The translations under genes were made by a program, and so were the position numbers. Below, piece after piece: positions 33,268 to 45,371 of a stretch of 64,000 bases of DNA; position 1 is the first letter of the stretch; every line of letters starts with the position of its first letter. Under the pieces are notes generated by a model. It saw nothing but the letters and a program-made list of their open reading frames with translations, had not been told where the DNA came from and made no database searches. This DNA is from Paragordius varius (lineage: Eukaryota > Nematomorpha), in the NCBI GenBank assembly GCA_964247055.1, contig OZ176051.1, positions 9,796,001 through 9,860,000 on the forward strand, written 5' to 3'.

Positions 33268-36200
33268 ATGAACGAAAACATGTTGTTTGATTTTCCTATG
33301 ATCATCAAAAGAGACTCTATGGCTTTTAAGTATCTAAAAGAATTAGATATTCAAGTTTCCATAAATAACATAGTAGAAATTGGATCTAGACAATATTCAT
33401 TCAGATCGGAATAACTTTTTAAAAACCTTAAATGCCACAAGTGCTGAATGCAACGTTTATGAGATTAAACTTTTAAAACGGCTAAAACGAAAAACATTGG
33501 ATGGAAAATGGGAATATAAATATGAAACTTCTGTTGGATCGCATTTTAATCGAATGATTGAATTTAAAGGTAATTCTAAAAATATATTGTCAAAAGTTTT
33601 TTAAAACAATATAATTTTATTGGTTTTATTGAAATTATTTTAGTATTTTTATTAATTTAGGTCTTTGTGATTTTCAATTTCTACCTGTTATGCGTCAAAA
33701 CTCACAAAATCGAAACTCACACGTTAATAATCATATTACTGACCTTAAATCTGAAACATTGAAGGCAATATTTAATCCAGTAGGTTTCTTAAACAATTCC
33801 ACTGGTATACCAATTCCTAGCTTTTTTGATTTACTCAACAGCATGTGGGATGAAGATCCCATAAACAATATGTTTTCTCCCATAACTGGTAATTTGAAAA
33901 TGTTTTAAAATTATTTTTTTTAATAACACTAGTCGACAAATTTGGACATTTTTAAGCACCACCACCAAACTTTTTAAATTATGACTAATTTCAGTGTTTT
34001 AATACCGAATTTGAAAAAAATTTTGATCCCGCCAATCAGAATTTTGAAATTTTATAGGTTTTTCAATTTTTCAAAAACAAGAGAAAATCGGGAGAAAATT
34101 AAATATAACTTTATAATAAAATTATTATATTAGAAACTTAATATTATTTAATAAAGCGTTTTAAACTCTATCTTTTGAATATAAATATGACATTTAAATA
34201 TCAGAGAGAAAAAAATAGTACGGACTTAAACGTCAAATTTTAGTCTTTTTTTTCAAGTGAATTTTTAACACATATAAAATTTTTTAAAAAAATACAAACA
34301 AAAGCATTCTATGGTTTAAACCTTCGGCTTTCAGATAGGCTATATTTTTTTGTTAGATTTCGTTCTTTCGAGTACTTATTAGACTTTTTCTCTTGAGTTG
34401 GTTCTTATAAAAAATCCTTTATTTATACCTAGTGGATATACCTTATTTTTTTAAAATTATTGGTTGTTTTGTATTTTAAATTTCAGATGGATGTTGTGTA
34501 ACCACTTTTAATAGAATTTACTGTTATGGGGTTATTTGTATTTACCTAATTTTATTTAATTTAATTGTAGAATTTAGCTAAATTTATTCTGTAAATTGGT
34601 TAATTTGACATGTCAATTTGCATGGATTTTGCTTGAAAGTCTCTCTTATCGGGCTCTACGATTACTTATTGTTATCTTTGCCATATCTGGCATAATTATA
34701 GGATCGCTTGGGGGATTTGCAGAGCTTGTGCAGCCGCCCGGATCTATCACACTATACTAAGCCCTTTTAGATTTTTAATACTTTGGCTCTTAGCTTGTTT
34801 AGTATTCTATTTAATGCCTAGAATTTGTTATCCATGCATGGAATATTACTTGTATCGACTTGCTTGTTTGAATATTTAAACATATGTTCACGAGAAATGA
34901 TTGTTATTTTTGAATTAAATACAAATTTAAAAATTAAATTTTGGAAAAATCCTATTGGTGGCCTCAATTTTCTTTTTTGTTTTGGCCTTTCCATGCCATT
35001 AGGTATCAGAAAATGCAAAAATAATGAGGTGGTGCAAAACCTTGTTGAGCAGTGTAATTGTTTTTTAGCTTGGCTTGAATGTTAAAAAGATATAGTAACA
35101 TTTCTTAAGTTTTTAGTTTTTATATTATTACTAATTTTACAGCTTAATAAATAATAAAAATTAAATTTACATGTCATTAAAATACGCGGCAAAATTTTAT
35201 GCATCCTTATTGGCTCCAGAATATAAAAAATGCGTCTATATTAGCCATTTAAATATTATATCTATGCATCTTTATTGGCTCCAGAATATGAAAAATGCGT
35301 CTATATTAGCTAAATCAATATTTAAATATTATACATAATTTAAAGTTATATATATGAATATAAATATATGATTTCCCCCAAAATATATATATTTGGCGGC
35401 AAAAAGTTTATTTAATTTATTTATATTTTCATTAACTATTCTATACAGGCTTGTAATATTTCATATTTATATTGAAACACACTGGCAGTTTATAATTGCT
35501 TTTACAACATTTGAAAATACATTTGAAATGATTAAAATATTCTTTTACTACCATATTACATAAATTAATTCTATATTATATTAAAAAAATTGGGTTATAA
35601 CCATCTAAACATCAAATAGCATTTATGCATATAAATAAGAAGTTATACATATATATATATATATATCATTTATACTTCAAATTTACCCTAAAAATAAATT
35701 ATGTGTTTTCGGGCTAATATAACTCATCATTAATAAGAAATATATTCTTATGACATAGTTAATTATTTTTTCAGTATTATATTAAATTTAAACATAATTT
35801 TATTTTTAGAATTATAAAAAATTATAATAATTTCTTTTAGGGTGAATTTGAATTGTTTAACGGTGAATTTGAACGTAAATGGTATATATAAAGGTATTCC
35901 TATGCAATATGATTTCATATTAGGCAATTTCTATTTTTATTGAATTTTATTCCATAATACATGTGCCACTACCCCTTTTAGATTCAGCTATAAAAAATTA
36001 CATTTAAAAATTTCCCCATTTATTTAGATGATTCGGTTCCCTATTACAAAAATTTTTAGAGTTATTGATTGATTTAACTTTGATAAGTTTTAATATGTAG
36101 TTTGAAACGAAACACATATTTTGAAATATGGCAAAAAACATTAATTTTTTGGTTTAAAATTATTTTTTATCATTTTATAAATTCGTTTGATTTAAAAGAG

Positions 36201-39200
36201 AATTTATGTTATTTTTACTAGGAAAAAAACCGCTATCGCTTATCGAGTTTTGATTTTATCTTTTATAAACTAATAAAATAAAAAAATAAAATATACAGTT
36301 AAGAGTCTCTTTTTTCCTTTTTTATTAAAGGGTAAGGACTCCGGACCTGTGAAGCCTTTAACACTCGCCTGTCCAGGGCTGACAGTGATGATGAAAGGGC
36401 AGGCGAGTGTTAAAGCCTTCACAATTCAGAAACAAAATTAAATCCTTACCTTATAATAAAAAAAGGAAAAAATAAATTCTAAACTGTATACATTTTATAA
36501 AATCTAATAATATATTTTTATAAGATCAAAAAATTCTGCCACTTTGTTTTCCCCAAAAATTTTCTCATTGTTCCATTCCGAATGAGACGAATCCTATTTT
36601 GCAACATAGTATGGTACAACCACATCTCAGCCAAATAAAGTTCCAAAAAGGGGGTATTTTTAACTTTTCACCTCTGATTTATCTTATCTATAAATATTTG
36701 TCAAAATTATATTTAAATTCACAATGAAAGCATTTTAAATATATACTTCAATTGCCTTTGCATAGAATCATTGTGTTTTTAAAACGCTAAAAACAGCTAA
36801 AACTCATTTATTTTTAAATTATAATAATTAATTGGGATTTTGTTCTATTTACTTACCGTTTTTTAAGTTATATAAATAAATTTTCTGTCAACTTTTGTCG
36901 TTAATCTTTTATTTTCGTTTTTTAGCGGCAAAAAAGGAACCCTTAAATGATGAATCAACAGCCAATGAACCTATACCTCCTATCATTGAAAACGTTTATA
37001 TCAAACGTATTAAAAAAGTAAGTTTGAATCCTTAGTAATTCCAACATGTGTTATAAACAAAATATTTTTATTTTTCACACTAATGAGCATTATAAAAAAT
37101 TATTTGGCAATTCCTTTTAAATATTAGTTTTATCAAAAATTATACTTTTCATGCTTAAACAAAACTTTTAAATCAGAGTTATTTTTATTATTAAAAATTT
37201 TGAGGGATAATTTTAAAAAAAACTTTCTTAGCGGTTTTAATAATAATTATAGTTTTTTCTTGCAATTGGTTGATAATCTTAAATTTTATTCAACATTATA
37301 TCTTTTCTTTTTAATGACACTTACATTATTTTATTATTTCTGAAACAATATCGTTAGCGATTTTATCTTTTCCCCTTGCAATCATGCCTAATTTTATATA
37401 TATATTTTATGTGAAATAGATGTTTTCTCAATGCCCTATATGGACACGTAATCATTTATCCGTGTTCTGTCATTTAACATCGCACATGTTAAAACACAAC
37501 ATTGGCGCAGTTGCTGAGTATTATAAATCTGGGCCTTGGAAATTTTGTTGGATCCTAAAAGGATTTGATCCAACCATTTCTCCTGAAACTTTACCGTATC
37601 AAACTATTCAACTTACCAATCTCAACGGGCAATATTGTAATATGTTTAATTGTTACATAATAATGTTGTTTTGCTTTAATTTCTTTCTTCTTGATAAAAT
37701 ATGCTATTTAACTATGTATCGTATGAAAATGGGGTATTGACTATCTAATAGAAACTGGTTCGCATAAAAATGTTGTTATTTACGATCCGTAACCAATTAA
37801 TTACAACCATAAATGCAAATATACGATGTAAAAAGAATTTATTTTTTAAATGTTGATAATTTTTGATTAAGAAATAAAAATTATAAAGATAAAATACAAA
37901 TTTAATATTATATATTTATAACGGTATATATTTGCGCTAAAATACATTATCGGTCACCTTACTCATATATGACTATATTTAGCCTTGATTTCAAATAATT
38001 CAATGACATAATTGATATTTTTAAACGGACTATTGAACAATATCAGATGCATATCAAACTTAAAATTTTGCGAGTAAAAAATAATATTTGTTCTGTGATA
38101 ATCTTGTATATAAAAAAAAGGTTTACCACCTTTCAACTAGTATAAATAACTGTGAAGTAGCTGAAAGTTAAAAACAGCGAGATACTTACCGACCAAGATT
38201 ATAAATACCGGAAATCAATCAAATTTTTCTTCAAAAGCGATATTAGCTTTAAATTATACTGACCGGAATTAAAAATTAAACAGAAATATTTGTTATACAT
38301 TAAAATGATAATTAATAATATTATCTCTTTTTGTTTTAATTCTATCTCTCAATACACTACAAGGTGCTAAAATTTTATAGTCATCAAATTTATCATTAAT
38401 TTCGTTAATCTTTACTATATTATCATATAGGTAATTGTATAAGTTTGGTACCAACAAAGATTATAATTTTTAGAAATTACTTCAAATTTTAGGTCCTACA
38501 ACACGCTAAATAACTGATGAGTGTAGTTCCAGGAATATAGTTTCCCATTCTCATATAGGTTTTTTTAGAGAGCATTAAGAGCTAGGGCGATGTTTGATTT
38601 ACCATTATCCCCAATAAAACATTTTTCTCCGTTTTTTTTGCAGTTTTTTGAATTGCAGGATTCCGCCATATCTAATTTCAGAAGCTAAAAATAAGAATCC
38701 AATTATCGCAGTATTATTTAGCGATTTTTTAAAAATTTAAACGCAGATTGCTAATTTTAAAAGCCAAGAAATCCCAAATAGTTTATTGCTACTATAACCT
38801 TCTAACTACCACTTGTAATGCATTGAGAGAAGGAATTTTGAAACAAGATGATACTACTAATTACTTATAAGACGCATAAAAATTAAACACAAATATTATT
38901 TATAATTATTATAAATTAAATAAATTTCTCCTTTTTGAATTTTTAATGCGATCATTTTAAATCGTTTTGAGTCAAGAATTATATGATAGATTTTTATCCA
39001 TTTATAATCTTGGTTGCCAAATAGAATATTTAACTCGTAGTTAATATCACTTTCAGTTTCTTTACAATCGTTTTTTTGTTTAATGGTGCACTGAGAGTTT
39101 TTTTTTTTACAGGATCATCATTTTGCAAAAATTGTTAAAATATTGATATTTACCATTGATTTAAAGCAGGATTGTCCAACACAAATGGCTTCACGGGCCG

Positions 39201-39233
39201 CATTTTTCACTTAAAAATACGGCGGGCCGCTAT

Positions 39234-39268
<35 letters not shown>

Positions 39269-40633
39269 GCATTCATAAATATGTTAGATTTTAAACATAA
39301 GACTTTATAATGCAAACACAGTTTAACTCATTTTATTGTTTTTTTAATAATTATCTGCGAAAATTGATTTTATAAACATTGTATAAGCATATTTTTGCAA
39401 CTTATAGCTTAATTTTTTGGCGGGTCGCGTGTCCTGATTAAAAGTAGCCTTTTATCTATGTATCTCATATTGTTTGACCATTTCTTACACGAATTCGGTC
39501 GATGGTGACCGTTTGTTTCTTTTCTCATATTTAATTGAAAAATGTTATAGACTTCTTCTATAGCAATCTTAGTGTACATTGTTACTTTTATCCAGATTGG
39601 ATTATATTAAAAATATTTACGAGTAAAAAATGGACCATTTCAATTACATTACACTGTTTTTTGAATAATTTTTAATTAAAAGGCAAAGGGTATTTATTTA
39701 TAATATAATTTGTGCAAAAAAAGATCTCCAAATATGCCTGATTGTAAATTAAATTTTAAAATTATATGGTTCTAGTATTTATTTTATATTTGCGGTTTCT
39801 AGCTAATATAATTTATTCAGAATGGTGTTTATATTATAGTTTTGTTTTCAAGAGTTCTTTTTCTTCTCAAAATTTTTATTCCCTAGTTTATATATTAATT
39901 ATAATTATTCCAATTTTCATTTAAATAATTAGACCGAAATTTTTTTTTATCTTTAATTAGCTCCTTTAAGCCGAACCCATGTGATTACTCGCTTAATATT
40001 TTCTAAATGATTTTATTTTTTAATTGAACGGTTTTTTACATTGATATTTTTATTGATTTTTTTAAAATGATTAAGTTTACGAATTTCGCCACTCATTAAT
40101 CAATATGCAATTTCAATGGGATTTTAAAGATAAAATGGAATATTAAATATTCGAAATAAGGGGTGATTTAAAGGCGTAAATGTTTTTCTATAATTTATTA
40201 TATATGATATTATTTATTTTTATTTAGCCTCAATGAAACTGATATCGTCCCTTAATGAAGTATATTATTTTTTATGTTAGATATTTTTGAATTTATTTTG
40301 CAAATTAAACGCTAACACCTAACCACATATTGTACGCAGTTCATATATAACATTTAACTTTAAAACAATTATAATAATATAAATTTTTAATAATAGGAAC
40401 ATTTATCGTTTCCGTGTCCATCTTTTCCACGCATAAAACCGCTTCTCACCTCCAGCATTTATCGATTTTGTGACATAAAAGATGAAAGGGTCCAAACGTA
40501 CCTATCATATCCGATTAATATTTCTGCCACATATGATCCAGAACATGGCTGGTTAGCTAACCCAGATGCCAAGAATATTATTCGAAAAATGTTGTATGAT
40601 ACATACCCAAATTATTTTGCCCGTCCTCAATAA
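33268..40633 (+). CDS. GTF3C5: General transcription factor 3C polypeptide 5 (TFIIIC subunit)
   Basis: Subunit of TFIIIC, which binds the internal A and B boxes of tRNA genes for RNA polymerase III. Recovered exons: 33268-33354, 33377-33569, 33661-33888, 36926-37017, 37420-37636, 40397-40633, about 350 residues. The N-terminal domain opens with FDFPMIIKRDSMAFKYL (human EYPGVV...). IEFKGLCDFQFLPV matches the dimerisation region, followed by GIPIPSFFDLL. The DNA-binding half shows CPIWTRNHLSV, YKSGPWKFCWILKGFDP and YQTIQL. The C-terminal block is SSIYRFCDIKDERVQ. Exon 1 joins exon 2 through a 22 nt intron (33355-33376); reading straight through gives a stop. Exon 37420-37636 ends in phase 1, whereas the last exon starts in phase 0 (direct joining makes TGA). 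At least one exon between 37.64 and 40.40 kb is therefore not located. AATAAA follows at 40725. Confidence 0.85.
33925..34440. other. Intron 3 sequence with a lone 'CACTAGTCGACAAATTTGG' end
   Basis: 33926-33948 resembles the terminal repeat of the 29171/31089 family (AACACTAGTCGACAAATTTG), but no partner end was found in the intron. Otherwise AT-rich. Confidence 0.35.
34568..34761 (+). CDS. Orphan exon-like ORF with one membrane segment, inside GTF3C5 intron 3
   Basis: After an acceptor-like TTTAG (34573-34577) runs an open frame to TAA at 34759-34761. It includes LLESLSYRALRLLIVIFAIS followed by GIIIGSLGGFAELVQPPG, a clear hydrophobic helix with a polar tail. Base composition is visibly less AT-rich than the surrounding intron. 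There is no start codon in frame. It may be an alternative last exon, a terminal exon of a nested gene, or a pseudogene remnant. Product not recognised. Confidence 0.35.
35201..35333. repeat. Tandem duplication, ~66 bp x 2
   Basis: Two adjacent copies of a unit starting ATGCATCYTTATTGGCTCC and containing AATGCGTCTATATTAGC, about 90% alike, within GTF3C5 intron 3. Confidence 0.75.
35661..35890. repeat. MITE, 'CCATTTACA' family, in GTF3C5 intron 3
   Basis: Contains TTTTCGGGCTAATATAACTC as in the copy at 12366 and ends AGGGTGAATTTGAATTG...GTAAATGGTATATA. Confidence 0.65.
36292..36490. mobile_element. 199 bp hairpin MITE with a GC-rich inner stem
   Basis: Outer arms TATACAGTTAAGAGTCTC / ...AACTGTATA with ~45 bp partly matched arms (TTTTTTCCTTTTT, GTAAGGA). 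A nearly perfect inner stem pairs GTGAAGCCTTTAACACTCG with CGAGTGTTAAAGCCTTCAC around a loop GGGCTGACAGTGATGATGAAA. The CAGT start with TA next to it suggests a Tc1/mariner-type MITE. Confidence 0.65.
38150..39080. repeat. Imperfect palindromic element in the last GTF3C5 introns
   Basis: Inverted partners CCAAGATTATAAAT (38203) and ATTTATAATCTTGG (39000), flanked by further inverted similarity (CTGAAAGT / ACTTTCAG; AAATTAAACAGAAATATTTG / AAATTAAACACAAATATTA). Degenerate; borders approximate. Confidence 0.45.
39167..39436. mobile_element. hAT-like MITE
   Basis: 270 bp beginning CAGGATTGTCCAACAC and ending GTGTCCTG, with GGGCCGC motifs near both ends (ACGGGCCGC, GGCGGGTCGC). It is flanked by near-identical 8-mers ATTTAAAG (39159-39166) and ATTAAAAG (39437-39444). 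Contains a (TA)n tract. Confidence 0.6.
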
Positions 40634-40724
40634 GAAAGAACGATAGTGTATATTATATAGATGGATGTTTGATTTGTGACCATCATTAATATGATCAATG
40701 TGTTTATGATCGGTAACATAATAA

Positions 40725-40730
40725 AATAAA
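40725..40730 (+). terminator. Polyadenylation signal of GTF3C5
   Basis: AATAAA about 90 nt after the stop. Confidence 0.55.
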
Positions 40731-41089
40731 TCAATTATGTTTCAATTATATGACACAATACATTTTTAAACATTTAATTTTAAATTCATATAATATCATT
40801 GGAAGCTGACAGTACTGGCTTGTACGAAGACAATTTGACAATTGATATAATTTTTGAAATTCATAATTACTTAATTGGCTAAGATTGCCTCTAGTGAGGA
40901 TTCTAAGTCATTTGTTGGATAATCATGTCTATGCTCATATTGTCCTATAATGAAATTCGTAAGTTATAATAGTAGGTAAAGAGCTGTTATTTTTTTAGAT
41001 TGAGTTATTCGTGATTGTCAAATTAATTTTTTTCAAAACGAGGAATATAATTTCCTCCGTTTTAGAGCGAGCAATCAACAAGAAGGCAA

Positions 41090-41809
41090 AAGAATATCAA
41101 ATTGCTATGGGATAAAAAAATACGCCAAAAGGTCATGGAGTTTGAAATAAAAAAAATTTAATCGAAGAAAAAGGCTTCAAAATATCACTGCATAACCAAG
41201 TCATTTGTATAATCAGATGATAAGCGCTGAGAAAAAATATTTTATCAGGATATTTTTTGCCCTTTGATAATTTGTGCACTGTTATATAGAGAAAATAATC
41301 ATTTTATAATACTGCGTCAAAATCAAGGGATTTAAAAATTGACCTGATAAAATATATATCTTCTGATAGGAAAACGTATCAGGATTTGCTTTGGCCTTCA
41401 TGAGTGATTTATGACAGTTATTTGCATTTTTGTGGTAAGTGCTCCTTGCCAGAAAAAGACAAAATTCGCGACATTTCTTAAAATAATTTTTTTTATTAAC
41501 AACTAATGGGTTCATCCAAAAATTATCAACATATAAAAAGCAAAATATTTTTTAAAAAATTTAATTTTTAGACGTGAGCTCCGAAAGTGCCCAAAACCTC
41601 TTCTAATATGGGCAAGTTCTTTTATAAAACGCGAAAATGACGAGATTGCGCAATAATTATATTTTATGTAAATTTGAGAGCAAATAAAAACATTTCAAAA
41701 GAAAGCGATACTTTTTCAAAAATTTAATTTTTGAAAAACTTTATTCATGCTATGAGGCATGTGGAAACTGAATAAAAACGGTTTTAGATATTAAAAAAAA
41801 CTTTTTCTA

Positions 41810-41848
<39 letters not shown>

Positions 41849-42835
41849 TCAATGCTGAACATTTTTTTTCATCTCAGAATTTCGATAATTGTCTTTAAGA
41901 CTCTACTCAATAGAAAATATGCTTTTTTACCATTTACCAAAATTTCAAATCAAACGAACCTTTAAATTCAAATTGTTAGGTGGTAAAATGTTCAGCATCA
42001 TCAAATTATATTGATGTGTTGTTACAATAGCTAAAAGCGTTTTTATACTATTTTCATCATGCGTCAAAATAGTATGAAGTACGCTAACAAAATTTTGTTA
42101 AAGTAAATTTTTATAAAAAAATATGCATTAAAAATATTTTTTGGGATGTAATTTAGTATATGTTAAAAACTATTGTACCATCCTACATTTTTTGCCTTTA
42201 TTCTAAGACTAGCCTATTTTAGATGAGAGAAAAATTTGGGACTTTCGGAGCCCACATCTAGTATTTAAATTTTAAAATATTATTTAATTTTATGGAGTTT
42301 ATAATATATTTAAGTGATATTTTTTAGAATAAAGCCTCTAGCATCCAACAAAGAACTGAATACAGAAAATATGCTCAAATTTTTTAAGGTTCTAATATGG
42401 AACACTTACCACAAAAGTGTAAATAACTTTCTTTGAGGTCAAAACAAAAAGCATCACCTGATATATTATCTTATCTGAATATATGTATATCATTTGGTGA
42501 TTTTGTACTCCCGAATTTTGCGCAATGCTATAAAAACATGCAGATAAGCATATATTGGTTAAAAATAAAACCATTAAAAATCATTTTCATTTCAGCATCA
42601 AATATTTATGATTTTAAGTAAGCTGTTTGTTTCAATCTGGCTCTGAAATATTCTAAATATGAAATTCACGAGTCAAAAAATAAATATCTTAAACAGTACT
42701 ATAATTGATAATTATAAATATTAATCAACTTCATAGTTATATTAATCTTTTTAAGCTTTGTACAAAACAGCGCCAAATTCTCATCCATAAAATAAAAAAA
42801 TAATATAGTAACTTTTCATGACCTTTTGCGCGTTT
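41090..42835. mobile_element. Foldback element with a nested TA-flanked MITE
   Basis: Arms 41110-41560 and 42265-42830 are inverted relatives: GCCAAAAGGTCATGGA / CATGACCTTTTGCGCG at the outside, and GGTAAGTGCTCC / GGAACACTTACC with GCAAATAACTGTCA-like sequence nearer the centre. The middle is occupied by the MITE at 41571-42258. No coding capacity. Confidence 0.6.
41571..42258. mobile_element. Mariner-type MITE, 688 bp
   Basis: Begins GACGTGAGCTCCGAAAGTGC and ends with the inverse (GGACTTTCGGAGCCCACATC). Flanked by TA on both sides (41569-41570, 42259-42260), the Tc1/mariner duplication. Contains a (TA)n run near 41815-41845. No transposase. Confidence 0.75.
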
Positions 42836-43303
42836 TTTACACCCCAGAGTCATTATGTATACACAAAAAAATATATGTTTTATTATTGGGTTAAATTAAA
42901 AAAATGCTTATTTTTATTAAATATAAAATGGTAAAAATATTACTGATCCCAAACTTTTTCGCCGCTATGCTTTTCTTTTTCTAAATCACCAAAACAACAG
43001 GTAAATAAATATTTATAATGGTTAATAAATTTAATAATTTACCAGCAAAGTAATATTTTCAGCAGCTTGCTTCAATCATGTTTTCAGAGCTAATCGAATT
43101 CGCGATGATTTAAACTGTAAAACTATTAGTATTTTATCTATGGTGAAGAGTGTTTGATAATTCAATTTAATTAAAACAACTTCAATAATTTTATTTCCAA
43201 TTTTCGGCTCTGGAATATCATGTACAAAAATAAAAGTGTTTTGAAGTTTAAATGTAATATTAAATTGTTCATAAGCTTAAGATTTTTTATGTTTATTATG
43301 ATA
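42836..43303. other. Intergenic region before Helitron B
   Basis: AT-rich, no gene or element termini recognised. Confidence 0.5.
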
Positions 43304-45284
43304 CTAGTAGGCCTTGTCACGCTTCGCTGTGACGAGTCTCATTAATAATTATTCATAATTATGTGCAATAAATAGAAGTAATGGATATAAAAAACTAAAA
43401 AACATAATTAATAAAAAGAATGTCTTTAATTATTCTTTACAGGTTTTTGTATGGGCTCAAATATTATTTATTCGAAATTGACCATATTTAAAATGTCCCT
43501 TATTAAAGTTAATATTTAACTATAATTGGAATGATTTTATGATTTTCATTTTATGAAATCATGGTTAAAAGTTTTATTTTGAAATGTGTTCACACAGCTG
43601 TAATCAAATAAAGAGTGAATCATTTGTGGTCCCTTGATATAGGAAAGAATATTATACAAATTCCCCAGAAATGTGAACTCATATGGCTTTTAAGTTTTTT
43701 GAAACTTAGCTCCAAATCCACGCCATTTTTGTATGGCAGTTTTAAACCGGTACACCCTTACCCATAGACTTATATGGAAAAGCGCTGAGTTAAATTATTT
43801 TAGTTATGGGGCAAATATTTGGAATCATCTTTGATACCATCGTATCATGGGTTATTTGGAAAATTTTTCAACACTATATCGTTATATGATGGCGTATTTG
43901 TAGGGCATAGGCCCTAAATTAACGGCTAATAAAAAACGCCTGACTTTTTTTCATAGTTAGGGGTTATATTTCAAGATTTTAATGAGCTCATATGGCTTCA
44001 TAAATTTTCTGTAATTAGCTCCAAAAAACGCAATTTCTATATAGTGGCGCAGTTTTTGGCGGGTAGCTCTTAACCCAGGGGCAGGTATAAAAAAGCGTTG
44101 GGCAAAATCTTTGCCTTTATATGGGGAATATCTGGAATTATCATGGATTCCATATGTTCCTATTTGATTCATAGGTTTTCTGAAATTTGGCTCCTTGCTG
44201 TATCGATATGGTGACGCAGTTTTACGCGGGCCTTCTAACCAGGGGCGAAAACTACGCTCGATTAAAATTTTTTGCCCTAATTCTGGTAATACCTGGAATC
44301 CTGATTGATTCCATATGACCTCAAACCAAAACATTCTATGGTGGATCATTATTAGGGCAAAAGTCTAATTAAGGGGCAATCTAATAAAACCGCTCTACTT
44401 ATTTTGTACGGGTATTATTACAAGCTCTTTTGAACTCATATGGCCTGATAAGATTTCTATAATTTGCCTACAAAATCACGCTGTTTCGATATGGTGGCGC
44501 AGTTGTTGGTAGGCAGCTCCTACCCAAAGAAGCCAATATAAAAGAGACATTCGAGAAAAATTGTTGCCTTTGTAGGGGAATACCTGGAATCATCATTTAT
44601 TACATATGTTCATAATAGTTTTTGGAAGAATGGATTAATAAATAATAGTTCAATTATAGCGCTTTTTAGGGCGTAAAGGGCCTAACTAACGGCGAATTTA
44701 AAAAACCGTACGACTTAAATTTTTTCCTTGTTACGGGTAAATTTAGCCCCAAAGACACGATATTTCGATATGATGGGGCAGTTTTTAGTGGGTATCTCCC
44801 TACCCAGCAGCCAATATAAAATAACGCACGACTAAAATTTTTACCTTTTAACAGGGAATATCTGGAATTTTCATTGAATTTTTATGGTCTCATACCTTGG
44901 GTCAGAAATAGATTTAAAAAATTATTTTTGTGAACTTAATTTTTTTTTATAAAAAAAGGCATTTTACGGGGGGAGGGGGTAAAAACAGGGCCTAAATTAA
45001 AAAAGCGAGCCGACTATGTCCGGCGCAATAAAAAAAGTATAAATCGAATGATCTAACACGTTTTCGGGAAAATTGTCTCAAAAACACGATTTTTGTCGAC
45101 TTATGTTTTCAAAAAAACCCGTTTTTTACACGGGTGGGCCCGAACTGGGGGCCTAATTTATAAAAGGGCGAAGTTTCTGTCGGGCATTCATTATTATATT
45201 TCAATATTGAGATTTGACTGGCTTTGCCGGTTTTTTGGAAACAGATCACAAAGCCGCCAATTTCCATTTTTATAAATATATAGA
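43304..45284 (-). mobile_element. Non-autonomous Helitron, copy B
   Basis: Reverse orientation. Starts TCTATATATTTATAAAAATGG (plus 45284 downward) after an A and ends CTAG before T (plus 43304), with the hairpin GTCACAGCGAAGCGTGAC about 10 nt from the 3' end. 1981 bp. It shares the 5' 500 bp and the ~300 bp internal units (GGCGGGTAGCTC-type motif near 43745, 44056, 44227, 44510, 44798) with copy A at 19707. The 130-codon open frame at 43957-44349 is an accident of these repeats. Confidence 0.8.
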
Positions 45285-45371
45285 TAGATGAGAAACCATA
45301 ATTATCCAGGTGTAAACAAATCAGCCTTACCATTAGCCGTCACTCATTCAACAATATGTAATAATTATGAT

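Noticed and set aside
33355-33376. Apparent frameshift in GTF3C5 between FDFPMIIKRD... and LDLDNIHSDRNNF
   Set aside because: A 22 nt GT...TAG segment restores the frame exactly and matches nine other micro-introns in the window, so a broken gene is less likely.
34825-35085. 86-codon frame in GTF3C5 intron 3
   Set aside because: Starts without ATG, no splice context and no recognisable motif; the neighbouring orphan exon is the only part with coding character.
43957-44349. 130-codon open frame on the minus strand
   Set aside because: Lies in the tandem units of Helitron B; the matching units of copy A do not keep the frame.
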